Origin: Limnoperna fortunei
Taxonomy: Eukaryota > Mollusca > Bivalvia > Mytilida > Modiolidae
NCBI GenBank assembly: GCA_944474755.1
Contig: OX104117.1
Coordinates: forward strand, 78,654,926 to 78,718,925
Reading direction: 5' to 3'
DNA length: 64,000 nt
Below, one piece after another: positions 1 through 15,400 of the stretch (the stretch's first letter is position 1; every line of letters begins with the position of its first letter). Below the pieces are notes generated by a model that worked only from the letters and a program-made list of their open reading frames with translations, did not search any database and was not told the origin of the DNA. The position numbers and the translations under genes were made by a program.

Positions 1-346
1 AAACAACATAAAATATAAAATGTATAACTTTTAAATACATTTTAAAACTTCATACAAGCTCTTAATGGCAAGTTAGATACTTGTAGTTAGGCCATATGTT
101 ATCTAGTGACGCCATCGCAAAAATAAAGCGTAAACGCACTATTAGGTAACAAGCAAATTAAAAGGTAATTTGCAAATGCATAATAGAGGGACATAAATGA
201 TTGGATCTATGTAATTCTATTACCAGTAAAGAAATTTCACATATATTTTTTCAATTCGTGCGTTAGCTAAATGCATGGAGATAAGAAAGAAACAAGTATA
301 TACAAGTATTAACAAGACTATACATAAAAGACGTTAAGTGACTTAC

Positions 347-415
347 AGATTTCTGTTGACAACCGAGTTTATAAACTACCGTGGAGTTGTTATACAGTAC
401 TTGTTGAAAGCATAC
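347..415 (-). CDS. Gene D exon 7 (domain 2, middle)
   Basis: 69 nt, phase 0-0. It starts VCFQQ, contains a possible N-glycosylation site NST, and ends LGCQQKS. The donor is GTAAGT (complement of 341-346) and the acceptor is CAAAG. It matches exon 7 of genes A and B in length and in the V-C...G-C spacing. Confidence 0.82.
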
Positions 416-3400
416 CTTTGAAAAAAATTATGTTCAGTGCTATAAATGAGTTATATGGTGTTAATGTAAACCTTTTCGTACAATGTCTTACGACAAAAAG
501 AAAGTTATTACTTCATTAAATGCCATTCTTTGCTTTATTGACTTAATAACGACAAAGCTTACGAAGTTTTCACACTGTTTCTAGACATGACAATGACTAA
601 ATCGACAGGTGCCTCATCAGAAACCTGCGCTGCTTATTAGTCCGGAGAACCCATGTGCACCCATGGTTTACATATTTTATCACATATGAAAAAGATATTT
701 AAGAAAATAATAAATTTAGTTTAATTGATCTCTGCATTTCCATTTAGTCTATTTCCATAATCAAGAACCTGCAGCATTATGCAATTTATAGCAGTCGTAG
801 GAGTACAAATAGTCGGTTCAACAAAGAGCATATTATAATTTTCAAACAATTAATTTATGTATTGACTTGATGCGTCTCTACATGACGCAGTACTTGATCG
901 TGACGCCAGCATATAGTTTACCTCGTTTTGATTACACGTTCTAAACGTGTGGCATAAGGTTGGGTATTCAACTTGGTCACAGAGTGCACACGTTGGCACA
1001 GGTCTTTTTAAAGCTACAATCGTATGTCAATACATTAAATTACAAGATGGTATCATAAAATGACACTACAATTATAAATAGTAAAATCGCAGCTTTGTGT
1101 AATTAGTTCCAAACTTTTGAGGATAGGAGAAATCACTGTTGGTTTCATGTGGAATTTTAAAGGACATTCGATTACATCCTGCATACCATTCGATTACACC
1201 GTGCATACCATTCGATTCCATCTTGCATACCATTCAATTACACTGTTCATACAATTCGATTACATCGTGCATACACACCATACCAATGAAGAAACATTGA
1301 ATAGTTCATAGCTCTTCACTCGAAAACACATTAAAAATATGACATATGCTATGATTAGTTTCTGTAAGCACATAAATAAATGACAATGTTTTCTGTTGTT
1401 TAAATTCTTAATTTTTTAATCGTCTATTATTCGAATTACCAACAAAGCATAGGGTCTAATCTAGTCAAATTGCGAGACAACATATATAGGACAGAATCCA
1501 GAATATGCAAACTTAAGTGAAGTGCGACTTTTTAAAGAAGACATGTCCATAGTATATGACAAACGTCGGACAAAAATGTAAATTCCGAGACAAATGTTGG
1601 AACAACGATTTACTGACAACATTAATTGCTCAAATGATCTAGAACACAACACGGCAGTAATCATATAACGTACATATACCGCATCAGGTTATTTGTGAGA
1701 TATATTCGTTTTTTTTTCATATTCTCATCCCATAAATGTAAAATCTGAAAATCTACAAAAGCTGTTTAATTTTTTAGCAAAAATCAATAAAAGGGTGGAT
1801 ATTTATCAAAAGAGAAGCACATTAATTGAGAATCAGATACCAAAACCAATTGGGAATTTTTTCTGGTTCTGCTAATCATGAGGTGAGATAAGATCGAGTG
1901 GGGTTCGTATGGAGTTTGTAGTCTAAAAATCTAAAAAAAAAATCAGCATTTATTATATATATATATGTATATGTATATAAGTGTCTAATGAATTAACCAA
2001 ACAATGTCGTGGTAATTTCCACTCTGAAAATCATATGTACACACAGATTTGATTTTTGAGCCGTCCCACCTCGGGAATCGAACTCGTGTCAGTTTATAAC
2101 AACTATGGCTACTGCGCATAGCATGTAAAGACAGAGGTGTAACCTCTAGACCAAATCCGTTCACTGGCCTAGTTTTACTTTTGGTTGAACATGTCATTTA
2201 CAAAAACGGACATATTAATATGCTTATTAAAGTTACATACATCTATTACAAAGGTAACCGTTGCAAGGTACGCCATTGTACAAACCACTATTGCAACACT
2301 GGGAGCACGACACTAATTGTTTTTTGTATCGCATTACTTCTGACCTTTTTCCAAAGGTAAATGACGAAACTAGATCGCATACCTAAATACAAACAAATCT
2401 AATCAGTTACTAATAAAAACAATATTTACATATGATAGTCATCATTTTTTAAATATAATAATATAATTACATTTGTACATTTAAACATATACTCGGAATC
2501 ATATATTCATTACTAACCAGACTCATCCTGGTCCTATTTAACTCGTTAAAATCGTATACAGAAAACGTTATGTGAGCTGTTTTGCAAACTTACTTCATTT
2601 TTATTTGTAAGACATGTTACGTGTAGGGTTCAATCTCTTTTAAGAAGACACCATTAAAGACAGGAGTGAAATAGAACAAAAACAAGTCTCATGTTTTTCA
2701 CAATACATATATCTCTAGCGTTTTTTTCATAGAGTCGTAGATACATTGGTATTTTTCTGGTTGTAAACACAAACGTTTATATATAGAAATAAAACTTACT
2801 AGTTTTGCCCTGCATCCTGCTGTGTAATATATCGATAGGTCTTGTTCAGCTCGTGTTTCCAAAAAACATTGCTGAAAAAAATTATTATGCATTAGTATTA
2901 AATCTAAACAGGAAGAAATTAAGACAACCAAGTGAAAAATATATGCTGAAATTGAAAGGACGATTGCAAATCATGTTTCAACACGGAATAACAATTAAAA
3001 ATAAACGAAAACCCGGACCTAATAAAGTCATGGGTGCACGTATGTGCTCCATTGCACCAAATTAGACGTTCTACAAATAAGTCAGTGTCATGTACAGGGA
3101 AAGTCAAATATCTAGAAATAGAAAGACTACGAATGAAGGTAATAACGAAATACCGAAAACTGAGAAAACTGGCAAAAGGATAATCCACAAATTAGTCCGA
3201 TAAACCAGCAAAGTCTAGAACCCAGAAATAAAAATATTGCAATTACAACAAAGGTCTTGACTTGGTACAGGCATTTAAAAACAATGATGGGTTAAACCAG
3301 GTTTAATGGCATGCAAACCCTCCCGCTTGCATTACGTAGTATGTGAGTTGGTTTGTTGATTCAAATGGATAGGTATCGTATACACCTAGTCATTATAGGT

Positions 3401-6400
3401 GAGCAAAATATCTTCTGATTGTATTGAAGACATAGGGCCACACAACATCTGAAACGATAACATAAACTTAGGAAAAGAGCACTAATGTTTTAGTAGCTTA
3501 ATAATCAACAGCAGTCTGGTATAAACAATCAGAATACTGATCGCAGGATTTAGCATACGTTATAGGTGAAATATAAACACCATACGCTGCTGGATTTTTA
3601 AAATCTATTAACGAAAGTTGTCAATCAGAAACTTGAAGTTATAACTTTTGTCATAGAGTCTAGTTTGACATTGTTAAGTCTATTTCTAGAAGGTCTAAGT
3701 AACAGGCGACTTCATTGTTTTGATGGTGTTTTTTTTTATTTCAAGCTTGCTAAGAAAAAACTCATATTTGCTTTCTCTTTCAAAAGGACTTAAAGGAAAT
3801 AAGCTTCATAACAGAACAAAAGACATCACATTTAATACCTATTCAATGCCAATCGTCTGTTTCTCCAAATATGATTGATAGATTGATTGATTGATTTATG
3901 TCAAGCGAGAGTATTTCAACAATATTTGCCATACAATCTATTTCTTTTTTGATGTATTTATGTTGGGTTTTATAATCATTAATTAAGTAACTAAGTTTTC
4001 CTACAAAAGTTAAATAGGAATGTCAAATATTTTTTTAAGCGCCATAAGCAAAAACATTCAAGTGCTTTATTGATATAACATTAGAAAGAGACCCAAGACT
4101 TAAGAAGATATCTACCACTTAAGAGTTTTGTTGATTGACATTTCATAGCTACATCCCCTGGAACAGGAAGTGCCACTGTATTTTTCGTTACAAATTTGAT
4201 AGTAAACTTCCTGTTATGAAAATAAATGCGGATTGTTTAAATTTAGGTATCTAGTACAAGGACAAAAGATTACAACTTTAATAGAAATCAATTTGTAATA
4301 TTCAAGAATCCCATTATTTGAAAGTATTTGAGGAGGTGTAGGCCTGGTAATTATAATTGTTAATTTATTAACAGCGGTCGATTTATATTTTGAATTTTAA
4401 TTTCTTTTATGAAAATATTCGGAATTAAAAAAAAATCTCTTTTTGGAAATTGATCTCTCGCACACTTTACGATTACAAATGTTTTAACGCCTGGTAATTA
4501 TTATTTGTATTGTTGTTAACCCGTCGATAGATTTTCTAAATGTCAAGTTATTTAATGAAAATGTTCGGAATTCAACAAAAAACATCTATTGGAAATTTGA
4601 TCATCTTATACATTTTTATAATAATATTTTCTGAAAAACAAAGTTAAACAAAATATGATGACATCGCTTATTTATTATTTATTAAGTTATGTCGAAAATT
4701 ATTTTACAATTATAGTTAGTATAAATATGTTTAGCTATTTTAAATACAATATTTAATTAAAAAAAATCAAATCATGTTTGTTTTCTATTGTTTAAAATAT
4801 CAGGTAATTCAGTAAACGTTATAAAGTTGTTGATGTCCACGGGGCGCTTCCGATTTAAAGAATGACACAGGTGGTTAATTATGTTACAGGTAATCCCACC
4901 TCACTGATCAAAGTTCACGTTTATGAAACATTGGGCAGCATCATGTGAAAATATTGCACAGGTGACCGGTAATTAACGATACTAAAATCGGCACGTGCAG
5001 ATAAATATGCAAATATCTCTAAACTACAAAATAAAATAAAAATTGTAAAAACTATACTAGTAGTTTGCGTTTTTTACGGACCAAATAAATTTACGGTTAT
5101 GGATTGTGCGGTTATCTTGTAAGTAAACTTCAACCCCTTTTGTTCTACAGACAAACACTAAATTTTTAAATGTGTTTATTTTTAATTGTCTACATTGACT
5201 CAAAAATCATACCATAGAAAGGCAAAGTGCCACAGAACAAATAACGGACAAACACTTTATCGAATGAAACTGAATCGAGTGCGCCGTTTCGTACAAAGTT
5301 GACATGTATTCGAGAAAAATCATTCGATATATGTCCAGTGAGCAGTTGTATTGTTTGTTTGAATGGTGTTTTAACGCCACTTTCAGCAATTTTTCAGCTA
5401 TTTCATGGCGTCCAGTTTTTATTGGGGAGGAAGCAGGAGTACCCGGAGAGAACCCCCGACCTGCGGTAGGAAAACTGGCAATCATTGTCAATTAAGATTG
5501 GAGTCGAGTACACACCATTAAAGTTTATGGTTTCTAAGATAAACATACAAATCGTCTCCTTTGCAAAAGCCTTCCCCAAATGCTGTACGATTTTATTTGC
5601 AAATTTGAGTGCTAACAGTTATCGTTCGTACATCGGGCTTTTATTGTTCGTACGACGTTCGTGCATCGTTCGTACATCGTTAGTATATGGTTAAACGTAA
5701 ATCTTTTTTCTATCGTAGAACATATATCATTAAATAATACGTAAAATCGGCCCTAATTTATTTATATAGAGATGATTAATATTTGATCACTGTACTAATA
5801 TAAAAAGGTTAATAACTTTTTATCGTTCACACCACAGGGCCATACGGAAAGTTGTATTACCCGATACTATCTCACCTCCGGTCTTCTGGACCAGTAAGCT
5901 ATTTCGTGACTCCTTCCAGCATATGATAGATTGGCTAGTCATACGGACTGTTCATACAGGCTAGCAAAACGACTTTTACTTTATTTAATTAGAATTGTTA
6001 CGAACTGGCGTCTGTATTGGTTTTTTATCGATTATCGGTCAGTCGTATTGGCCCTGGACCCTACGGGTCTCGGGACCTATACATCCAACTTAGAATCAAT
6101 ACAAGGGCCAATACATATTCAGCCAGTTAGTAACACTGAAGCATGGTTTCTCTAGCTTACACGGTAGGGTTTTCCTTTATTCTATCGAGAGGTGTATAAG
6201 GTTTTTACATCATAAAACGAAATAAACCTTTATAAATTTGAATAAAGGAATTTGAAAATCAGACTTCTTTTTGTTTTTACTGGTTCGAGTACACCACGAA
6301 CATTGTCCCTGCGCATATGTACACAAGTAATAAATACACTTCAAAGACATATACACGACCTGTATTGTATTCGGTTATTGTAATTAACAATAATTCTGTA

Positions 6401-9400
6401 GTTCAGATTTAAAAAAACGACACTCAGAACTGAAATAAAAAAAACTAAAGTATATTATTGTGCACACGGTCTTTTAATTTATTTAATAAATATTTAGGGG
6501 GCCTCGGTGGCCGAGTGGTCAAGGAAGTTCGTCTACAATTGATCACGTGGTCTGTCAACACTGAGATTGCGGGTTCGATTCTCACTGCAGGCAGGGTATA
6601 CTCGACTCCAATCTTAATTGACAAGGATTGCCAGTTTTCGTACCGCAAGTCTGGGGTTCTCTCCGGGTAATCCGGCTTCCTCCCCAATAAAAACTGGACG
6701 CCATGAAATAGCTGAAAAATTGCTGAAAGTGGCGTTAAAACACCATTCAAACAAACAAAATACAATAAATATTTAGCGTGTATTAAAATATGAAAACTTA
6801 TACCTTTCAAATTTATTAAAGGTTTGTTTTTAATAAATCATCAATAGTCCAAGTGTGGTAATGAAATCGCATAAATAATGTGTTAGAATTCAAACTAAAC
6901 GATGTGATATCCAATGATTACCGAAAAAGATAGATAAGTTAGATCGGACGTTTGCTTTACGTCCAGCGAGTAGTATTTCAGCGATATTCAGGACAAGACT
7001 AAGTAAACAAACAATTAATCAACGTAAAACGGGGGTGGGGTGGGACACAAGTAACACAATTTAGACTGCCACTGGAAAAGTATGAAGTTTTGTGTAGGGT
7101 CGGAGAATTTAGCCTTTTGTAGCAGCTACAATGAGCCTACTCTTTTTTCAAATCTGCTAAAGAGGCTTTATCGTGCTGGGGGAGTGGCAATCTTCAAACA
7201 CGTTACCCACTACGGTCAGCGGTTAGGCTTTCCCTATGATGACCTAACCATAACCCTAACACTACAACTAGAGGGTTTCCACTACAAGTAGAAATAATTG
7301 TATCGACAACGTGTACAACTTTTTCAAAAATAAATTTTTAAAATTATTTTGAAGTAATAATTTCATTTACTTATTAAACTATACCGATGGGCTAGTATTT
7401 CTAAAGTCCCTGTGTAGTTTAATTCTCTTGTTTATTATGTTTCGTGCTTGACAGAATATTGTACGACTAAAAGCAAACGGCGCACTCGATTCAGTTGCAT
7501 GCTATATATATTATACAGATCGTCGGGTCTTTCCGGGGCATTTTTTTTTGTAATAATTTTAATGATCTCCATTGCTTGTCAAAGTTGACAATAAGAAAAG
7601 TACACCTTTACAATTAGTGTTTTGTGCGTACAAAGTTCATAATTTACCACGGGGGGGGGGGGGTGGGGGCAGGAACAGATATTTTTAGAAGACAGTACCC
7701 ATTCATCCATAACTATAAATGTATTTATAACATTATTATATTACACAATATCAACCCTTGTTCTGCATGGTCGCGGTAAAACACCGATTCATGTCGCAAA
7801 ATGTATTATACACATTATCTTTGATCAGTGAGGCGGCGAGGCGAGTTACCTGTAACCTAATTAACAACATGCATCATTCTTTTAAATTGTACATGTACAA
7901 TTTTATAGTCGTAACTAAATAACCAGATCCATTTAAACGACAGTAGATTAGAAAACAAACGTAATTTTAGGGGTTTTTTAATATTTAATATTGAAAGACA
8001 GAAAAAATATAATGACTAAAATGTCACAATTTAATGTATGTATCCGTACTAATAAAATACTAACAGTTTCCGCCATAATTATAGAAATTGGCGATTTTAT
8101 TATATGTATTTTTTTAAAACTTTGTCCGTGTTTTAAGGAAACATTATTGAACAAATGTTTCCAATGCAATCGTTGTTATGGCTTTAATGCGGGTTTTAAT
8201 TTCACCAGATGTGTAAGTAAACCATTGATAAATTCAGTGTAATAATTATAAATAAGGACTGAACAAATGCTAACATTTTCAGCAGTCTTCATTTTTTAGA
8301 AACAGATTTATTTAAACATACATTTATCAATAACATTACTATTTAAATAACATTTGTTATCGTAATTGTGCGAACGTACAATTTCCAAATAGAGATATTT
8401 TTTGTTTAATTCCGAAAATTTTCATAAAACAAGTGAAATAAAAATATTAATCGACGGCAGTTAATAAATTAACAATAATAATTACCAGGCGTTATGACAG
8501 TCGTATTTTGTCTGATACAACGGAGAAAATGTCTGGGACAGACATTTTTTGACTGATACAACGGTAAAGCCGTTGTAACAGACAATTTTCGACTAAGTCA
8601 ACGGAAAAAAATGACTGCCACAGACATTTTTTGACCGATACAACGGATACGCCGTTGTAACAGACATAAAATGACTGCGCCAACGGAAAAAATGTCTGTG
8701 ACGGACAAAATATGTCTGTGACAGGCATAAAATGACTGCCACAGTAAAAATTATTTTCTGACACAACGTTTGCAGTCTTTTACAGACATTTTTGCAGTCA
8801 TTTGCAGTCAATCTCAGTCAGTGACAGACGAAAAACGACGGCAACTGGTATTTACAGTCATTTTTTTAGCCAGTAGTGAGGTAGGATTGGCTACTGATGT
8901 GTGAATGCCTAATGCATGTAATAAACACTTTACATAATATTTAGTGCAGATACAAATCATGTTGTTGAAGGCGTCATTCACTGCAACAACTATATATTTG
9001 CCATAAATATTAGAATATCTTTTAGCTGCATCCGCAATTTTAAAAACTGCTGATGCTTCTGTGCTCAAATACACTGTAACACAATTCGAGTGCATCTGAA
9101 TGTAACATCACAGTAAAACACTAGGCAATTTCAGCAGGTTTAAGCAATGTATTAAATGGTGGCTTTATCGATCTATAATTTCTACTTATAGATTAGTTTT
9201 TTCTAATTGTAAATGGTTTAACTCTGGTCATAAGAGACAAAATCAAAAGCTGGACATGAGATAAAATAACATCTGTCTTTAATAACAGAGCCATCTGGGC
9301 TGGACATATATATTATTGATAGATATCTTCCTAGAAACATTAATTCGCAAATTTTGTGAAGTTACAATCCAGTACCCATTATAGATGACGAGAACACGAT

Positions 9401-12400
9401 TTATTTTACTTTACCCGAATTCTTAAAAGGTCATCAAATAGCCTAATCCTGCAAGTTTTTAGCTTAATTTCGTTTTATGAAAGATTTTATAAATTTCCTT
9501 TAATCAGAAAAAAGAACTCAAAATAGAACAGTGGCAATATTTAAACACATCAAAACGAGATTAGAAATCATTTGATAGGACTTTCTAGAAATTATTTCTA
9601 CTAAAGTTTAATATTATTTGGACAGTATATTACTGTTTCCTAGGAGATTTTAATTGAATCCAAGGACACACTGCAACCATGGTAATAGGCTGGATACATA
9701 AAAAATGGCAGACTATAGCAACACCGTTTTTGCCCACAATAGGGGTATGTGACAGCCTGCAGTTCTATACAGAATTTAACATGTTTTAATTTTATTAGAT
9801 GAACAATATCGCCATGAGTATATTAAACTTATGTTAACTTTTCTATAATAGTTATAGATAGTAGTTTATTGTTATTACATGTACTTTATGACGACTATTC
9901 ACACGGACCTATTGACAGACGTATTTTTAGCCTGGTCATTCTGGTTTTACTGGTTTTTCGCATTCTAAGTCACGGGTGATTGAACCACAAACATTTCTAT
10001 ACTTTTCTATTGGCTAATATATTTTGGCGGTAAATTCTATTGTTCTTCTCAGAAGGAAAACGAATTTTCAAATAGAAAGGCTGTGCTATGTATTTTGGTG
10101 AAAAATAGTTTTCTGTATTCAGGTCAGTTTCTTTATTTTCCCTTTACTAATTGTATATATTAATGGTCTTATTATTAATATAATTGTATATGGCAGACCG
10201 TATGAATGAATTGAATGAATATTTGGTCTTGGTAAAATTTAAGAATAAATCTTTGAAACATTCAGAGTCTATTGCTATTTTAACTTTAGTTACATAGGCC
10301 TAAAATGAATGTTAATTGTGTAGGGTTCGATAAGTACGAATGTGAGAGTAGTTCGAGTGCACCGTGTATTGATGTGTGATCTAAACTTTTAAATTATAAG
10401 AAAATAGAATTCCCGATGTAATTTTCGAATATAATTCTAATCTTTAACATTGATCATTAAAATGTTGTTTACGGCGTCATAACCGTTCATTCCTTATACA
10501 TTGAACTATAATTATTAATTTTTGATTGTACAGGTTTCACATACATTGGCTTTATAAAGATCACCTTATTTTTGATTCCATAATACGGAATGTGCCTCTT
10601 GCACGATATGTGAGGTAAGCTAAGTGTATTTGTGTTTTTATGCTTGGCCTATGCTTTTAATATTTGTTGCGTTGCGCTATTAATATGCTTATTGTGCTAA
10701 CCGATATTTAGCTATGCTTTAAAGCAATTTGTATTGTCATTTATTTATTTTGAATACAACTGTTATAGCGTGTATAACAAGGATATATTCGGTAAACACC
10801 AGTTCAAAGTCTTTGTCTTTAATTGAATCTTCATCTAACAAGCGTAGATATGAACTCGGTGTACTTGCATTTTTATGTTGTTACATATATATATTACATA
10901 CGATCACCAAGTTTGCATATGATCGCTTTATGAGCTTTTACTATTAGCAAGATCTAATTATCGTTCTTGTGTTATATTATGATTATTTGTATTTTACAGG
11001 GCATTTATTTATTCTGTTATATGTGAATAAAATATCGAACCTTGGATATAGTTTGTGTTTTATACCTGTAAAGACACGACTTCTACAGGTACATGAGTTG
11101 ATTCGATGCGACCAACATAAATTGTGTTTCTGTAGTACAAAACGCATGAACAAATGTGAAGGAAGGGAGAGTCAATTTAAAAAAAAAAGAATTGGAAATT
11201 AATCTCGTATGATATACAATTTAAAGCAATACCTCTTCACTATCTTTGCAAATGGCTTCTTGTTTTAAACAATCATTTATATCGGTAACGTCTGTACAAT
11301 ACATGCATCGAAGGCCTGCAATGAAGGAAATGGGAAATTGTAGCAGGCATAGTAAACAAGTGCATTAATATTTTTTTTCAAAACGAATACAAGTAAATTT
11401 GAGATTTTGTTCAGACATACTTTACATTTTTCTAATGAGTCGTTCATTTGTATCTTTAGAGACATCTTAGAAGACACCTAACATTTTAGTAATCGGGTTA
11501 CATGCTGATGATGTTGAATACTATATACCAATCCACTTAGACGCTCGACGCGTCCTCATGTGAACGCATTTTCGTAGCTTCAAACAATTTATGTGCTCGG
11601 TAGCCGCTACAAAAAGTTCAATTGTTCGTCCCTACCTAATGTTCTATACCTTCCCCGTGGTAGTCAAATTTGTTCCATCCTGTATCATAACTGTGATTTA
11701 CTGTTTAGACACTTCTTTTTGTCATGCATATAGCTTTAATACCGCTCGCTAGATGTACAGTAAACGAAAAATAAAATAAATAATGAACAAATTACATCCC
11801 AAGTCATTTGTTGAACAGATTAATGTATATTCCTTGTAGTACCATATTAACATAGATTTATAAACGCTGAGTGTTACAGTTGATAGGTAGTGCTTCCAAT
11901 AAATATGACGTTTTTATAAATATGAAGGTACAATTTATGGTCTATGCGATCGAAATTAAATCTGATTTAGTCCAATTTAAAAGTCAAGGCATATAGCAAA
12001 AGTTGAAGTGTATGTATTATCCTTTATTTCAAACTCATTCAGCACAGGTAAATACCTTGGAATGTCAAATGTTTTATATATGTAGGCATTACTTTTTGTT
12101 AGAATCATACCGTACGATACTTAGCAGGATATGCTAAAATGTACTTTAAGCATTTTAGCTAAAGACGGAAAGTTTAACCATTTGAGTTTCATGTGAAGCG
12201 GATTGTTTAAGTCGTATGTTGCAGAAGATGGAAAACAGATTTAACACGCGTGAATACTATTATTTATACGATGTAAATCCCTTACCGGCAAACCTAGGGG
12301 CAATCATTTTGTCAATAGTTATAATACCAGAACTTCATTCAAAATTGAACTGTAACTAATTATGGTTCACTCATAGTAAATATTAGCTCAATACCTTTAA

Positions 12401-15400
12401 ACGTTTTGAAAAAGTCTGAAACACGGTTTTTTAAAGACATTTCTAGTTCCAAGGCCGTAACTGTCAAATATAATTGGACTGAAACCAAATTCAAACTCGA
12501 TCTGTAACGTATTATGGTTAACACTCGGTGGCCGAGTGGTCAAGGTAGTTCGTCTACTATTGATCAAGTGGTCTGTCAACACTGAGATTGCGGGTTCGAA
12601 TCTCACTGCAGGCAGGATGTACTCGACTCCAATCTTAATTGACAAGGATTGCCAGTTTTCCTACCGCAGGTCGGGGGTTTTCTCCGGGTACTCCGGCTTC
12701 CTCTCCCAATAAAAACTGGACGCCATGATATAGCTGAAAAATTGCTGAAAGTGGCGTTAAACACCATCAAACAAACAAACAAAAACCACCTGGATCACTT
12801 TCTTGCTGGTTTTTAAACATAAATTGTGAATTTTCATGCAGCCATCTAAAATTTAAGAAATGCAAACCAGCGCAGGTCTACCAATTCTACATATATTTAT
12901 ATTTACGTCATTTAGTTCAAACTTGTTTAATCGATATTATTATTAGACATTATCATATAATGTATAACATACAGGATTTGGAAGAAAGTTGTAATTATCT
13001 GGTTTTACGAAATAAAATTATCGTTTACCAAACATTTTTTACTGGTAATAAATCTGGTCTATATCGATGTTTAGTATTTCCACTGGGACGTCGAGACTAT
13101 ACTGTATTATCCCCATATCAGTAGTATTCCTGGATTTTGATTGGTCAGTTGCACGTCTTTACAAAACCAATATACCCGGGCCGTTGCTAAGTCATATACC
13201 CGGGTGTTGCTATGCGTTAGTTGCATTAAAGTACCTAAGATGCGTTTATATCATAAATGGTATTTGGTTTGTATCATATATAGGATGATGAAAGCTTTCA
13301 CAGAAGGTTTGACAAACATCGACGTCGCACTATTATGACGTCTCTGCAAGATATTCAGTGCAAAAATTTATTTCTTAAAAATCTGTTTGAATCCAACAAA
13401 TAACTTGTTTTTCGAGAACTGTAGGGTTCTACCAAAGGTAGTACCCTACACCTTGTAAATAATCCTATTTTTTATCAAATTTTAATCAAACTTTCTTTGA
13501 TAATGATTTAAAAAAGTTACTTTTACGCCCGCCATTTCGTTGACAAAGTACCTCAAATCCATCATTTCAAAATAAAACCGGGTATAAATACGTTATACAC
13601 ATTCATATCCGTAGATATGGAGATTTTAACACCTTCAGCACCCCTGTACACTCTTCGGTTTCGCCTCGGGCCGTACTTGGGGCACTTTAGGCTTTAAAAT
13701 CTCCATATCTACGGATGTGAACGTATATAACTTATATGGTCCCCGTATCAGTGTAATTCCTAGAATTTGATTTGTCAATTACACGTCGTTACAAAACTAA
13801 TACACCTGGGGCGTTGCTAGGTCATATACCAAGGTGTTGCTAACCGTTAGTTTCACAATAGTACGTAAGATGCGTAAATATTAGAAATGGTAATTAATTT
13901 GTGTCATATATAGGATGATGAAATCTTTGACAAAAGGTCCAGATGTGTTTTATTTGCAACAGAAAAGAAACTAAAGATATGGAGTTTGACAAACAACGAC
14001 GTCACACTTTTATGGCGTCTCTGCAAGACATTCAGCGCCAAAACTATTATTCAACATCTATTTGAATCCAACAAAAAACTGGTTTTTTTTCGAGAACTAT
14101 AGGGTTCTATCAAAGGTAGTACCCTACACCTTGTAAAAATAAGCGATATTTGTACCAAATTCCAATCCAACTTTCTTTGATAATGAAGAAAACGTTACGT
14201 TTACGTCCGCCAAGGCACTGACAATGAACCTAAAAATCCACCATTTCAAACTAAAAACGGGGATACATTTGTTATACACGTCCATATCCGTAGATATGGA
14301 GATTTTAACATTTTCAGCACCCCTGTACTTGGGGCACTTCAGGTTTTAAAATCTACGGATATGAACGTATATAACTTATAATATAATGGCTTGTTTAAAT
14401 GCAAATAGTTTAACACAAATATTGGTATTGTCTACAATGTCGCTAATAAGAAAAGAATGAAACACGAAAAACACCTGTTTCAATAGAAACCCAGTCTGGA
14501 CTACTGCTTTGTGTTCCATCCCTGCACGACAATTTGATAACCAGAATAACAGATTCAATAATTTGTAAGTTTAAATAAAAGCAATTTTACAGACGCAATC
14601 ATATACCCTGCTTAATATTACGTTATTGTTTTATTAGACATGTTCTCATGTAAGTCCCACATTATACGGTCTATAGACTGTGCTTGAGGTGCTATTCGTT
14701 TTCGGGGTTTTGCAAATACTATCAAACATATGTGGATATGTGCAGTATATTTAGATTTGTTCATATTGGATACTTGCTATTGAGGTCAGGCTTAATAAAT
14801 TTACGAATCTTACTTTCATAAAATAGTATAATTCTATAATTGTTTATTTATAATGTAATATCTAAAAAAATTTTGCGAATTATATGCCATTAAAGCTTAT
14901 GTAAATAAATGTAAAACAAAAGACATTTAAATATAGAATCACTATAATATTCATTTATAATTTAAACATACCGACAGTTATATCCCAACAACACACACAA
15001 AGAAGACAACTGAAATCTGAAATTATAAAAAAATAAGGTAAAATTTAAAATGAGAATCAAACGTTTGCCACAATTGTTTATTTGTTAATACATGTATATA
15101 TGGTTCTTTACTTCAGTTTTGGTCACAAACATAACACCCTTACTAAGCATATTTTTGACATTCCTAATTTTCTAATATTTGTTTTTATATTCATACCTAG
15201 TTGGATTCGAAATGTACATTGTTAGGCAAGTCAATTTTTTTTTCTTCGCCCTTTTTTATGGTCCTGCACATAACACAAGTTGTCTGGAATGGCTTGATGT
15301 ACGTGGCATCCTTTTGATTTGTGCAACATAAAATTACATTAAATGTACCAGATACGGCCCTTTCGACTTTATGCTTTGGATTAAAAATATTCTCATGTCG

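Larger units (their letters stand above)
4340..8498. mobile_element. Old fold-back-type element with long degenerate inverted arms
   Basis: The left arm (about 4340-4975) and right arm (about 7765-8498) are reverse complements with gaps. The outer ends share GCCTGGTAATTATNATTGTT and TTCGGAATTAAA. The inner parts share GTTACAGGTAA...CTCACTGATCAAAG. The outermost unit of the left arm is itself duplicated in tandem (4342-4489 and 4490-4620), as in elements with subrepeat-bearing arms. The interior holds later SINE insertions and no recognisable transposase. The element sits in the long intron of gene D. Confidence 0.55.

Noticed and set aside
1461..1664. Minus-strand open frame considered as a gene D exon
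   Set aside because: It does not align with any exon of A or B and lies between exons 5 and 6, which already join in phase.
6498..6590. tRNA gene with good A and B boxes
   Set aside because: The ends do not form an acceptor stem, the sequence continues into a conserved non-tRNA body, and the copy is flanked by target duplications: it is a SINE head.
6445..6810. 121-codon minus-strand open frame (and its plus-strand partner)
   Set aside because: It lies over the full-length SINE at 6498-6763; the same peptide recurs at other SINE copies (12397, 45793), so it is repeat sequence.
8493..8870. CRISPR-like repeat array
   Set aside because: Units are irregular and diverged, have no unique spacers, and the genome is metazoan.
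8814..9095. Minus-strand open frame tested as an alternative gene D exon 4
   Set aside because: The cysteine pattern and length do not match; the true exon 4 was found at 2800-2871.
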